A stretch of 44,652 bases of DNA from a virus, in IMG/VR virus record IMGVR_UViG_3300023219_000191, positions 1 to 44,652 of that record; one strand, written 5' to 3'. The notes beneath the pieces were generated by a model. The model saw only the letters and a program-made list of their open reading frames with translations, was not told where the DNA came from and ran no database searches. The position numbers and the translations under genes are program-made. Position 1 is the first letter of the stretch. Each line of letters opens with the position of its first letter. Shown in pieces: positions 6,695-14,776 of the stretch.

Positions 6695-6979
6695 ATGTTA
6701 TTACTAACTAGAAAAGCTACGCAATCTATCATAATTGGTGACAATATAAGAGTAAAAGTTATCCGCATGAACATGGGTCAAGTAGAAATAGGTATAGAGG
6801 CACCAAAGGATATTTCGGTACATCGTGAAGAAATATATATGAAGGTTGTATTAGAAAGAGAAAGAGAAAGAAAAATGGAAATAGCCAGAGAACAAATGAG
6901 AACAAATAACAAATACATTATGCCAAATTTATCTCAAAAGGATCGCGATGAACTATTTGGAAAGGGGGTAATGGATTGA
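6695..6979 (+). CDS. csrA: Carbon storage regulator CsrA homologue (94 aa)
   Basis: The first 60 residues match CsrA/RsmA: MLLLTRK, IIIGDNIRVKV, VEIGIEAPKDISVHREEIY. The residues known to contact RNA in CsrA are present (Leu4, Arg6, Arg44). CsrA dimers bind GGA motifs, often over ribosome sites, and alter translation and mRNA stability. The protein is longer than the usual ~61 residues, with a charged 34-residue tail (ERERERKMEIAREQM then NLSQKDRDELFGKG). AAAAGGAG precedes ATG. Most early ribosome sites here contain AGGA, so they are possible targets. It could instead redirect host Csr control. Identity is strong; targets are inferred. Confidence 0.92.
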   Translation: MLLLTRKATQSIIIGDNIRVKVIRMNMGQVEIGIEAPKDISVHREEIYMKVVLERERERKMEIAREQMRTNNKYIMPNLSQKDRDELFGKGVMD

Positions 6980-7054
6980 CTCATACAAACTTATATATAC
7001 ATGGACAATATAATAAGCATTAAAAGAAAGAAAAATAGAACAAATGAGAGGAAT

Positions 7055-7333
7055 ATGATGAATAATATAGCTCTTGACTATGTACATACGCTACAAAAAT
7101 TAATACTATGTATTTACGTTGAAGTGGATAAAATAGGAGATAGCGATTTTACAGTTAAAATAGGAAGTACTATGTTATTTAATATGGAAGAAACATATAA
7201 AAACATAGTAGGAGAAAGAAAGGGATTGTATAAGAAAGTTATAGAACTTGAAAATAAAATTAAGGATATTGAAAAGGATAGGGACATAAAAAAAATAGGA
7301 ATTGAATTTCCTATAATAGGTACTATATTATAA
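7055..7333 (+). CDS. Hypothetical early protein, paralogue of 7366-7605 (92 aa)
   Basis: The start at 7055 (or 7058) follows AGAGG (7047-7051). An in-frame ATG at 7001 has no ribosome site. The N-terminal half aligns with the next gene product: ALDYVHTLQK against NRDYVNLLQK, then a shared pattern around DSDFTVKIG/DTDYTDRVG. The second half is a Lys/Glu-rich coiled coil (about 55-80) ending in a hydrophobic tail. Function unknown; the pair probably arose by tandem duplication. Confidence 0.55.
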   Translation: MMNNIALDYVHTLQKLILCIYVEVDKIGDSDFTVKIGSTMLFNMEETYKNIVGERKGLYKKVIELENKIKDIEKDRDIKKIGIEFPIIGTIL

Positions 7334-7365
7334 TAAATAAACAATAAGCTTAAGGAGCTAAAAAC

Positions 7366-7605
7366 ATGACAGATATAAACAGAGACTATGTAAATCTACT
7401 ACAAAAAGTAGCACAAAACGTACAAGATGAATTGGCTAAATTTGAAGATACGGATTATACCGATCGTGTAGGTCGTTATGGCTTGTCACAAATACTAGTC
7501 GATTTGGAAGATATGTATTTGAAATTGGCAAAGCAAAGGAGAGATTTAGAGATGCCTGAAACACAGATTGGACCAGTTGTAAATACACCAGTAATAAAAA
7601 CATAA
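7366..7605 (+). CDS. Hypothetical early protein, paralogue of 7055-7333 (79 aa)
   Basis: The product is helical and soluble, sharing DYVxxLQK near the N-terminus and the acidic-Tyr block EDTDYTDRVG with its upstream neighbour, followed by LEDMYLKLAKQRRDLE, probably one amphipathic helix. A short Pro/Val-rich tail ends it. AAGGAG lies nine bases before ATG. No family recognised. Confidence 0.6.
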   Translation: MTDINRDYVNLLQKVAQNVQDELAKFEDTDYTDRVGRYGLSQILVDLEDMYLKLAKQRRDLEMPETQIGPVVNTPVIKT

Positions 7606-7619
7606 TATAGAATAGAATA

Positions 7620-7796
7620 ATGAGTAACCTAGAAAGTCAAGGAAAAGGTTTAATTGTAGAAGAATTGGAAATTCGAAAAGATGAAATATTAAATGATATT
7701 GAAGCTGACGAGTTTGAGTCTGTTGATAATGTAGCTGAAAAAATAGCCGTCGCTGAAGAAGCAGCAAGAAAATTTAATAAACGTAAGGAGAAATAA
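7620..7796 (+). CDS. Small acidic helical protein (58 aa)
   Basis: The frame runs from ATG 7620 to TAA 7794-7796, starting MSNLESQGKGLIVEELEIRK and ending RKFNKRKEK. The composition (Glu/Asp/Lys/Ala) implies one or two helices, with EKIAVAEEAARKF likely helical. It fills the gap between its neighbours (14 bases after one, 4 before the next) and contains the next gene's ribosome site AAGGAG (7785-7790). Its own ribosome site is weak. Function unknown. Confidence 0.5.
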   Translation: MSNLESQGKGLIVEELEIRKDEILNDIEADEFESVDNVAEKIAVAEEAARKFNKRKEK

Positions 7797-7800
7797 ATCA

Positions 7801-8001
7801 ATGAATACTATAATTGAAGACCTAGAGAATGTAATTGAAAAGTGTGAAATTAGTATGGGTACTTCTGAAAATAAAATTGAAGACCTTGAAAAGGAAAACA
7901 AAAGCTATTTAGATGACGTTAAATACCTTAAAAAAGAAAATAACGAGCTTTTAGATCAAATTAAAGAACTTGAAAATGAACTTAAGTCTTTAAACCATTG
8001 A
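7801..8001 (+). CDS. Short coiled-coil protein (66 aa)
   Basis: Nearly the whole length shows heptad spacing of Leu/Ile/Val with Lys/Glu between (KIEDLEKENKSYLDDVKYL, LLDQIKELENELKSL). It is expected to be an alpha-helical dimer or an oligomerising partner of another small early protein. AAGGAG lies ten bases before ATG. No family recognised. Confidence 0.6.
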   Translation: MNTIIEDLENVIEKCEISMGTSENKIEDLEKENKSYLDDVKYLKKENNELLDQIKELENELKSLNH

Positions 8002-8029
8002 CGAATAAAATGCACACTAGGAGAAATAA

Positions 8030-8347
8030 ATGGATATTGAGATCAAGGAAGAACTTAAAAAAGTCACTAATGGGCTTAGCTCATTAGTGACCTCATTAGC
8101 TAAAATAGAAGAACTTTTACTAGAAATACAAGAACCGAATATGGAAGTTATGGAAGTTATGGAAGACATTGATCAATTTAAAGAAATAGGGGCTATTGCA
8201 CTTAGATTAGCAGAACAGAATAAGCTAGAAGAAGCTAAACAAATGTTAATAGTTAAACACGGTTTAAACACTTTGGCAGAAAGTGAGCAGAATACTTACA
8301 AAACCATAAGAAATGATTTATTGAATTTATTGAATCCTACTGGATAG
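8030..8347 (+). CDS. Hypothetical helical early protein (105 aa)
   Basis: The N-terminal third is a Leu/Ile-rich helix (EELKKVTNGLSSLVTSLAKI), followed by a short Met-Glu-Val duplication (MEVMEVMEDI) and further amphipathic helices. AGGAG nine bases before ATG fixes the start. A 10-bp hairpin (8063-8091) lies within the first codons of the message. It is followed two bases later by a 19-codon reading frame that overlaps the DUF2800 gene, so it probably belongs to the same transcript as the replication cassette. No family recognised. Confidence 0.6.
   Translation: MDIEIKEELKKVTNGLSSLVTSLAKIEELLLEIQEPNMEVMEVMEDIDQFKEIGAIALRLAEQNKLEEAKQMLIVKHGLNTLAESEQNTYKTIRNDLLNLLNPTG
8063..8091 (+). other. 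Hairpin near the start of the 8030 coding region
   Basis: GTCACTAATG (8063-8072) and CATTAGTGAC (8082-8091) are exact inverse complements around a 9-base loop. In mRNA this is a stable stem about 30 bases after the start codon. It may slow ribosomes, or it may be a DNA operator. Protein coding alone does not require it. Confidence 0.5.
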
Positions 8348-8349
8348 TT

Positions 8350-8409
8350 ATGAGCAAAAATAGCTCCATAGATGATAAGGTTAGAGAACGCATAGAAAAC
8401 ACCACATGA
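8350..8409 (+). CDS. 19-residue coupling peptide ahead of the DUF2800 gene
   Basis: A short frame beginning MSKNSSIDDK opens two bases after the preceding stop and ends with TGA at 8407-8409. That stop overlaps the ATG (8406) of the nuclease gene in an ATGA junction. The nuclease gene has no ribosome-binding site of its own, so ribosomes ending this frame could re-initiate there. The peptide itself may have no function. Confidence 0.4.
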   Translation: MSKNSSIDDKVRERIENTT

Positions 8410-9539
8410 CTGGACATAGCAAATTATCACCTTCATCAGCATATCGTTGGCTCAAGTGTACTGCCTCAGTTAATGCTATTGCTCAAGCAGATCCACCTGA
8501 GACAACCTCTGATGCTGCTGAAGAAGGCACCCGTGCGCACCAACTAGCTGCATTATGCCTAAACTTAGAAAAAAGCCCCCTGACTTGTGAGGGTGAATAT
8601 GATGATGTCATGAGAATGCATATCGTTGAATATATAAGCTATATAAAGCACCTTGATTTTGCCCTATATAATACTGAACTCGAACTTCCTTTGTTTTATG
8701 CTCTTAACGATATGGGTACTGCTGATGTAATTGGATATTGCAAAAATGAGTTACACATTATTGACCTTAAATATGGACAAGGTGTATTTGTAGAAGTAAA
8801 AGACAACCCTCAACTAATTATATATGCTATATCTGCTTTGAAAAAGTTTGCTGATCTAGTAAAAATTAATAAAGTAATAGTACATATTTTTCAACCTAGG
8901 ATACAACCAGTTGCTAACATAGCATCTTGGGAATATACCTTAGATGAGTTAAAAGGTCATGAGATTCGTATAACAGAGCAAGCAGCAAAAACAAGTGCTA
9001 TTAATGCGGAATTTAGTCCATCAGAGGTAACATGTGGATGGTGTCCTCTTAAACCAACATGTAAAGCTCTGGATACACATTTAACTAAAATTATAGGTAA
9101 GGAGTTTGCTAGCCTTGATGCGTTAAAGGACATAGAGGCAGAAAGAATGCGGTTTATACTTGATAATAAAAAATTAATTATAAGTTGGCTTAAGGGAATA
9201 GAAGAACATGTTTTGACCACTATACAAACGGGTGGGTCGTTTAATGGTTATAAAGTGGTGAAGGGAAAAGGTAGCCAGTCTTGGAGAAGCATAGAAAATC
9301 TCTTAGCCCTGCTACAGAATGAGGCATATGAAAAAAAGATATTATCACCTGCTAAATTTAAAAAGTTTGTTAATAAACATAAAGATAAAATGAATTTAGA
9401 GCAAGTAAAAACTATTGAGCGTGATATAATACGACAAGAAGGTAAAGAAACATTAGTTCACATGTCACATAAAAAAGAAGCAATCGAATATTTAGGTTTT
9501 AAAAAACTTAAAGAATATGAGACAGAGAAAAAGCCTTAG
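8406..9539 (+). CDS. DUF2800 family RecB-like nuclease (377 aa)
   Basis: This matches the phage DUF2800 family, a PD-(D/E)XK nuclease related to Cas4/RecB. The N-terminus SPSSAYRWLKC is the family hallmark, AAEEGTRAHQLAA follows, and the catalytic residues are D107 (in GTADV), D120 and K122 (in IIDLKYG), then NPQLIIYA. Cysteines at 210, 213 and 219 (CGWCPLKPTC) probably belong to an Fe-S or zinc site. It probably processes DNA ends in phage recombination, beside the DUF2815 ssDNA-binding protein and polymerase. Translation is likely coupled to the preceding 19-codon frame. Length is usual for the family. Confidence 0.88.
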   Translation: MTGHSKLSPSSAYRWLKCTASVNAIAQADPPETTSDAAEEGTRAHQLAALCLNLEKSPLTCEGEYDDVMRMHIVEYISYIKHLDFALYNTELELPLFYALNDMGTADVIGYCKNELHIIDLKYGQGVFVEVKDNPQLIIYAISALKKFADLVKINKVIVHIFQPRIQPVANIASWEYTLDELKGHEIRITEQAAKTSAINAEFSPSEVTCGWCPLKPTCKALDTHLTKIIGKEFASLDALKDIEAERMRFILDNKKLIISWLKGIEEHVLTTIQTGGSFNGYKVVKGKGSQSWRSIENLLALLQNEAYEKKILSPAKFKKFVNKHKDKMNLEQVKTIERDIIRQEGKETLVHMSHKKEAIEYLGFKKLKEYETEKKP

Positions 9540-9574
9540 TTTAGGCATTAGTTACTTAACACGGAGCAAGTTAA

Positions 9575-10111
9575 ATGAAATTATTAGTTTCAAATGTACA
9601 GTTCATATTTGGCACGTTGGATAAACCAACCCGCTACAGCGAAGACTCACCCGCTAAATTCTATGGTAAATTCTTAATCCGTGAAAAAAACACGATTAAA
9701 GAAATAAAATCAGCAATAGAAAAAACAGCAATAGAGAACTTTAAAAAGGTACCTAACAAATTAGCAGACTTTTTATATGAACCTGACCTTGATAAGTATC
9801 CAGAACAAGAGGAATGTTTAATATTTAATGCGGCTCACCAAGACCAGCCTAAGCTATATAATAGACAAGGTGAAGTCATACAGGCAAACGAAGGAAAAAT
9901 ATATCATGGATGCTTTGTGAACGTTTTAATCGGCTTATGGCATTGGGTACATAAAAATGACAAAGGTATCTCGGCTAATTTAATGGGGATTCAATTCTAC
10001 ACTAAGGGTGAACCATTAGGTGCTACTGCAAACGCATCTGATTTTGAGAATTATGGTCCTGAAACATATGATGAACAACAACTTGAGGACCTTCATTCGC
10101 CTTTATGTTGA
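9575..10111 (+). CDS. DUF2815 family ssDNA-binding protein (178 aa)
   Basis: The N-terminus VSNVQFIFGTLDKPTRYSED and the core KFYGKFLI are typical of DUF2815, a single-stranded-DNA-binding family that travels with DUF2800 and phage polymerase genes. The protein ends in an acidic segment (YDEQQLEDLHSPLC), as in T7 gp2.5-like proteins, where such a tail recruits polymerase and helicase. GGAG stands before ATG. It lies between nuclease and polymerase in the conserved order of the cassette. Confidence 0.82.
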   Translation: MKLLVSNVQFIFGTLDKPTRYSEDSPAKFYGKFLIREKNTIKEIKSAIEKTAIENFKKVPNKLADFLYEPDLDKYPEQEECLIFNAAHQDQPKLYNRQGEVIQANEGKIYHGCFVNVLIGLWHWVHKNDKGISANLMGIQFYTKGEPLGATANASDFENYGPETYDEQQLEDLHSPLC

Positions 10112-10131
10112 ACAATATATAGGAAAACAAA

Positions 10132-12054
10132 ATGAACCTTTTTATTGATATAGAGACATATTCAAAAGAAGACTTACTTAAATATGGGCATGTAAAGTAT
10201 GCCATGCATGAATCAACAGAAATTTTAATAGTAGCATGGGCGCTAGATGATGGTCCATGCTACTCGTATACACCATACGACACACCTACACCAGAAGAAT
10301 TATTATATTCGTTAAAAGATCAATATGTAAAAATAATTTGTCACAATGCTCAGTTTGAATATTCGATTTTCAAGCATGCAAATTTCAATCATCCAAAAAC
10401 TATGTATGATTGGCCTGCCCTACCAATAAGTAGATTTATCTGTACCTATACCCTAGCAGCAACCTTAAATATACCTGCCAGCCTTGGACAATTGACGAAG
10501 TATTTGAAACTAGATGTCCAGAAATATTCTGAGGGTCGTAAATTAATGCAGATGTTCTGTGTACCTCAGCCAGACGGTAGTCGGGTTTATATGGTGGATA
10601 GAGAAACAGAAGAACTAAAGTTTCGCAAGTACTGTGAGATTGATGTACTTGCGATGAGAGAAGCACACAAAGCAATGCCTATAAAGGCTTTATCATCAAT
10701 TGAACAAGCAACATGGAAACTTGATAACAAAATCAATGAGGATGGTGTGCCTGTTGATATAAAATTAATTAACGCCTGTGCAGATTTAGTAAAAGAGTAT
10801 GTTGATCGAGAATCTAACAGATTTAGAGAGCTTTATGGCTTTAATCCAACTCAAAATGCAAAACTTCTTGAGTTTTTACGTTGCCAAGGTGTAAAAATAG
10901 AAGATACACAAAAATCTACACTTGAAGCATTGGTTGATTTGCCACTAATAGCCCAAGAGGCAGTAAGTATACGCTTAGCAGTCAGTAAAGCGAGTGTGAA
11001 GAAGTTTAATGTTATGAAAAATGCTACTTTAAACGGTAGAATATATGGATGTTTTAAATATCAAGGGGCTAATACTGGTCGTTGGAGCAGCAAAATAGTT
11101 CAGTTTCAAAATTTGGCACGCCCAACAGGGGAAGTTAAACCAGAGTTAATTGAAAAAGTAATTTATAAAGGACTTGCACATACAGAGAGATGTCTAGGTA
11201 TGCCATTAGATGCACTCTCAAATCTTTTACGCCATGCTATCTATTCCGACATTGGATTTAACATAGTGGATTTTAATTCAATTGAGGCCCGTATATTGGC
11301 ATGGTTAGCGGGACAAGAGGATATCTTGGAAGTTTTTCGCAACGGGGGTGACATATACAAGCACACGGCAAGTAAGATTTACAATGTCAGCGCAGGTAAT
11401 ATCACAGAGGACCAAAGATTTTTAGGGAAAGTGGCTACATTATCATTAGGCTTTAATGGAGGGGCAAAAGCATTTGCGAGAATGGCCAAAGCATATAAAG
11501 TTGATATAGCTGAAGAATCCGCAGAAAAAATCAAAGAAGACTGGCGAGAAGTTAATGATAAGATTGTCCAGTTATGGAGAGATGTTGAGAGAACAGCGCT
11601 TCAAGTTGTAAGGGGTAGACTAACTACTAAACTAGGTATTTTAGAGTTCGGTATGTATAAAAACTATTTCTTTATACGACTACCTAGTGGAAGAACCCTT
11701 AACTATCCAGATCCAAAAATAATACAAGCTGAAACCCCGTGGGGAGAGACGATTGATAAGCTTACCTATTATGGACAAGCAACTCAGACTAAACAATGGG
11801 GTAGGATGGAGACATATGGTGGAAAATTGGTTGAGAACATATGCCAGGGTACTGCAAGAGATCTACTTAGAGATGCTATGCTAAGACTTGATAAGGCTGG
11901 CTATAATATTGTACTACATGTACATGATGAAGTCGTCTTGGAGGGTAAAGATGAATTAGCAAATATAATGCGGTTATTTACATATGTCCCTAAATGGGCC
12001 ATTGGTTTACCAATAGCCGCTACGTGTGATTTCGTAAACAACTATGGTAAATAA
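10132..12054 (+). CDS. Family A DNA polymerase with 3'-5' exonuclease (640 aa)
   Basis: This is the phage replicative polymerase. The exonuclease domain starts at once with FIDIET (D6, E8), followed by a motif around CHNAQFEYSIF and CEIDVLAMREAH. The polymerase domain has TGRWSS, motif A DFNSIEARIL (D380), motif B-like LGKVATLSLGFNGGAK and motif C HVHDEVV (H598, D599, E600). Length and order agree with T7-like DnaQ-PolA enzymes of DUF2800/DUF2815 cassettes. AGGA before ATG; the stop is three bases before the zinc-ribbon gene. No 5' nuclease domain is fused. Confidence 0.95.
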   Translation: MNLFIDIETYSKEDLLKYGHVKYAMHESTEILIVAWALDDGPCYSYTPYDTPTPEELLYSLKDQYVKIICHNAQFEYSIFKHANFNHPKTMYDWPALPISRFICTYTLAATLNIPASLGQLTKYLKLDVQKYSEGRKLMQMFCVPQPDGSRVYMVDRETEELKFRKYCEIDVLAMREAHKAMPIKALSSIEQATWKLDNKINEDGVPVDIKLINACADLVKEYVDRESNRFRELYGFNPTQNAKLLEFLRCQGVKIEDTQKSTLEALVDLPLIAQEAVSIRLAVSKASVKKFNVMKNATLNGRIYGCFKYQGANTGRWSSKIVQFQNLARPTGEVKPELIEKVIYKGLAHTERCLGMPLDALSNLLRHAIYSDIGFNIVDFNSIEARILAWLAGQEDILEVFRNGGDIYKHTASKIYNVSAGNITEDQRFLGKVATLSLGFNGGAKAFARMAKAYKVDIAEESAEKIKEDWREVNDKIVQLWRDVERTALQVVRGRLTTKLGILEFGMYKNYFFIRLPSGRTLNYPDPKIIQAETPWGETIDKLTYYGQATQTKQWGRMETYGGKLVENICQGTARDLLRDAMLRLDKAGYNIVLHVHDEVVLEGKDELANIMRLFTYVPKWAIGLPIAATCDFVNNYGK

Positions 12055-12057
12055 AAT

Positions 12058-12270
12058 ATGATTAACTTTAAAACATGTAATGCCTGTCATGAAAAAAAGC
12101 CTCTTGAGGGTTTTGCTAAACGTCCTGATGGTCGGTGTGGTCGTAGAGCAGTTTGCAGAAAATGTATGATCGAAAAATACTCTGACTATTATTCTAAAAA
12201 CAAAATCGAGAGTAGAAGGATTAGTCAACATTTAACTGAAATTGACAAACAGTTTAACGAATTAGAATAA
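12058..12270 (+). CDS. Small zinc-ribbon protein (70 aa)
   Basis: The fold is indicated by two cysteine pairs, CNAC (8-11) and CRKC (about 37-40), with EGFAKRPDGRCGRRA between. This is the phage zinc-ribbon seen at the front of endonuclease VII-like and HNH proteins, but no nuclease core follows. The C-terminal part is Ser/Lys-rich and helical. Translation is probably coupled to the polymerase stop. It is a short relative of the 12349-13014 product and likely binds DNA or RNA. Confidence 0.65.
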   Translation: MINFKTCNACHEKKPLEGFAKRPDGRCGRRAVCRKCMIEKYSDYYSKNKIESRRISQHLTEIDKQFNELE

Positions 12271-12275
12271 AGACT

Positions 12276-12303
12276 ATTATTATATATATATATATATAAT
12301 AAT
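12276..12303. repeat. 28-bp perfect AT palindrome
   Basis: ATTATT, an alternating TA run and AATAAT form an exact palindrome made only of A and T between two zinc-ribbon genes. It would extrude or melt easily and could mark an unwinding element, a weak hairpin in mRNA, or simply dinucleotide slippage. There is no GC stem for a terminator. Confidence 0.7.
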
Positions 12304-12348
12304 GAATAATAGGTATTGAATATTGATTACTGAATGGGGAATTTAATA

Positions 12349-13014
12349 ATGGACACTAGAATATGTAGAAAATGTAAAGAAGAAAAAGAATTAGATTGTT
12401 TTTATAAGGAGAGGGTTACGTCAATGTGTAAAGAATGCAGTGTTAAAGCGACAACGGAATATAACAAGGTTAATAAAGAAAAAATAGCTGCTTACATGAA
12501 AGAATATGCTATAAAAAACAAGGTCCGTCAAAAAGAATACCATAAAGAATATTGGGAAAAGTATAAAGAGTCACTGACTAAGAAAAGAAAAGAAGCTATA
12601 GAGGTATATCAAAAAGAATATCACAAAGAATATTGGGAGAAGAATAAAAAGGTTCTGATGCAGAAAAGAAAAGAATATCAAAGAGTTTATCAGGCTAAAA
12701 ACAAAGAAAGATTAAAAAAATACAACGAGAAATATAGGATTGAACATATGATACATATAGAAAAACAAAAAAAAGAATATCAAGCTAAAAGAAAAGAGTT
12801 TGTAGCAGAAAAATTAAAAAAACGTCTGATTGAGCATAAAGAAGAAATAGCCAAATATCAAAAAGAATATCAAAAAGAGTACCGGGTAGAAAATAAAAAA
12901 GTCATATCGGAAAAACTAAAAAAATATCAGGCGGAAAATAAAGAAGAAATAGCCAAATATCAAAAAGAATATCAAAAAATGTATCGGACTAAAAAGAAAG
13001 AGAATGGTGAGTAA
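12349..13014 (+). CDS. Zinc-ribbon protein with a long Lys/Glu/Tyr repeat coil (221 aa)
   Basis: CRKC and CKEC pairs near the N-terminus resemble those of the preceding gene. The rest is a very basic, repetitive helix built on YxKEYxKEYWEKNK-type units (about residues 45-215), including two near-identical EEIAKYQKEYQKEY segments. Such zinc-ribbon-plus-repeat proteins occur in other phages without a known role. The start at 12349 is preferred because GGGGA lies eight bases before it; an ATG at 12334 lacks a site. Possibly a DNA-coating or nuclease-derived protein. Confidence 0.65.
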   Translation: MDTRICRKCKEEKELDCFYKERVTSMCKECSVKATTEYNKVNKEKIAAYMKEYAIKNKVRQKEYHKEYWEKYKESLTKKRKEAIEVYQKEYHKEYWEKNKKVLMQKRKEYQRVYQAKNKERLKKYNEKYRIEHMIHIEKQKKEYQAKRKEFVAEKLKKRLIEHKEEIAKYQKEYQKEYRVENKKVISEKLKKYQAENKEEIAKYQKEYQKMYRTKKKENGE

Positions 13015-13017
13015 CAC

Positions 13018-13380
13018 ATGCTAGAGATTACTATCGAAAGAGATTTTAGAAGGTATTGCATTGAACGAGATGTATTGTGTTTAAAAATGCTTGCCGCAGG
13101 TGATAACGGATACCCTGACCGTATGATAATTGGTCAGGGTTTTATCTTCTTCATTGAGTTTAAAGGGCCTAGGTGCTATCCCTCTCCTTTACAAATATAT
13201 ACACATAAAAACTTGAGGCGTTTAGGACAAGAAATTTATTGTTTTAACCAAAACGGTCATGCTCAACTGATACTTGATATATACCTTTGTGGAAAAAAAC
13301 CAGAATATATGCTTGATGATAACGGAATAACTACGATGTATTGTGGAAATATTCCTGAATTAACTGGAACTAACTGTTAA
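13018..13380 (+). CDS. VRR-NUC domain nuclease (120 aa)
   Basis: This is a stand-alone VRR-NUC protein of the PD-(D/E)XK superfamily. The catalytic set is visible as GYPDRMI (D34), FFIEFKG (E47, K49) and the following Q59 in PSPLQI. Members cut branched DNA such as Holliday junctions and, in phages, are encoded beside a SNF2-type helicase, as here. The stop overlaps the helicase start (TAATG), so the two are translationally coupled and likely work together. Length is normal for phage VRR-NUC proteins. Confidence 0.88.
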   Translation: MLEITIERDFRRYCIERDVLCLKMLAAGDNGYPDRMIIGQGFIFFIEFKGPRCYPSPLQIYTHKNLRRLGQEIYCFNQNGHAQLILDIYLCGKKPEYMLDDNGITTMYCGNIPELTGTNC

Positions 13381-14705
13381 TGAAATTTACCCCACATCAA
13401 TACCAAATAGATGCTGCTAAATTCTTATATAAGAATAAAAACGCACTTCTTTTTGCTGATATGGGTACTGGTAAGACTTCAATAGTGCTTTCTCTCTTGC
13501 ATTCGCTGTTTGCGAATCGAGAATCACAGTCAGTTAAAAATGTACTGATTATTGCGCCCTTGAGAGTTTGTCAACTTACTTGGCCTATAGAGATTGCTAA
13601 ATGGGATTTCGCTAAAAACTTTACGTATACCTTTCTACATGGTAAGAACAAAAAGACTATATCAGACCAATATGATATTTATCTTATGAATTATGAAGGT
13701 ATCACATGGCTATCTGAGTATTTAAAGAACAACTCTTACCCATTTGATATCCTTATTTTTGATGAAATTTCAAAAATAAAAGATCCCACGACAAAACGAT
13801 TCAAGGCACTAAAAAAAATACTTCCTTATTTTAACCGAAGGATAGGCTTAACTGGAACACCAAGTCCAAATTCCTACATGGACCTTTTTTCCCTGATGTA
13901 TTCTATTGACGAAGGAAAAACAGTAGGTAAGTTCATAACCCATTACAGAGACAAATTTTTTGATAAATCTTATAACGGATTTACTTATACTATAAAGCAA
14001 CATGCAACAAAGGTAATTGATAAGCTAATTGCTCCCTATGTTTTTAGAATTGAGGCAAGTAATCCTGTCCCTATAACTTATATAGATGTTAATGTCTTTC
14101 TCCCAAAATTTATTATGGACGGGTATAAAGTATTAGAAAAAGAGTTCTTCCTTAAGTTTGATAATGCCGTTGTAAAGGGTATAAATGCTGCTGTACTTCT
14201 CAACAAGTTACGGCAATATGTCGGGGGCGCTGTATACGCAGAAGATAGGAGTATAAAGGTATTACACAATTATAAAATTTCAGCCCTCGATAATATATAT
14301 GGTCCGAGTATAGTTGCGTATGCATATCAACACGAACTAACACGACTAAAGCAGCGTTATCCTGATGCTGTTGATTTTTCCATAGGTAATCAAAACGAAA
14401 CTATTAGTCGATGGAATAAAGGAGAGATTTCGAGGCTGCTTATTCAACCTGCATCAATGGCACATGGCCTAAACTTACAATTTGGGGGTTCTACACTTAT
14501 CTGGTTTACTTTGCCTTGGTCTTTGGAGCAATATCTACAAGCCAATGCAAGACTATGGCGGCAAGGTCAAGAGAGGCCAGTGCAGATTTATCATCTAATG
14601 GTAAATAACACTATTGATGTTGTTGTGAAAGCAGTATTAGAAAGTAAATCGAATAAGCAACAAGCTTTTTTGAATGCGATGAAGCACTATCGAGAAAATG
14701 CATAA
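13380..14705 (+). CDS. SNF2-type DEAD/DEAH helicase (441 aa)
   Basis: Superfamily 2 motifs appear in order: Q-like FTPHQYQ at the start, Walker A ADMGTGKTS (K32), IAPLRV, Walker B FDEIS (D128, E129), motif III GLTGTPSPN (about 156-164), PASMAHGLNLQ and motif VI QANARLWRQGQ (R391, R394). It is the short phage form found with VRR-NUC and DUF2800 genes and probably remodels recombination or replication intermediates. The ATG overlaps the nuclease stop. It is the last gene of the replication cassette. Confidence 0.92.
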   Translation: MKFTPHQYQIDAAKFLYKNKNALLFADMGTGKTSIVLSLLHSLFANRESQSVKNVLIIAPLRVCQLTWPIEIAKWDFAKNFTYTFLHGKNKKTISDQYDIYLMNYEGITWLSEYLKNNSYPFDILIFDEISKIKDPTTKRFKALKKILPYFNRRIGLTGTPSPNSYMDLFSLMYSIDEGKTVGKFITHYRDKFFDKSYNGFTYTIKQHATKVIDKLIAPYVFRIEASNPVPITYIDVNVFLPKFIMDGYKVLEKEFFLKFDNAVVKGINAAVLLNKLRQYVGGAVYAEDRSIKVLHNYKISALDNIYGPSIVAYAYQHELTRLKQRYPDAVDFSIGNQNETISRWNKGEISRLLIQPASMAHGLNLQFGGSTLIWFTLPWSLEQYLQANARLWRQGQERPVQIYHLMVNNTIDVVVKAVLESKSNKQQAFLNAMKHYRENA

Positions 14706-14776
14706 GCCTATTTCCTTTGCTAATATAAATCCAGTATAATATTAGTTAAATATGACTTTTTATTAGGCAAATAAAT

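Noticed and set aside
14706-14776. Promoter candidate with TATAAT before the 14777 gene
   Set aside because: The -10 is good but no -35 at 16-18 bases and no extended -10; noted in the gene entry only.
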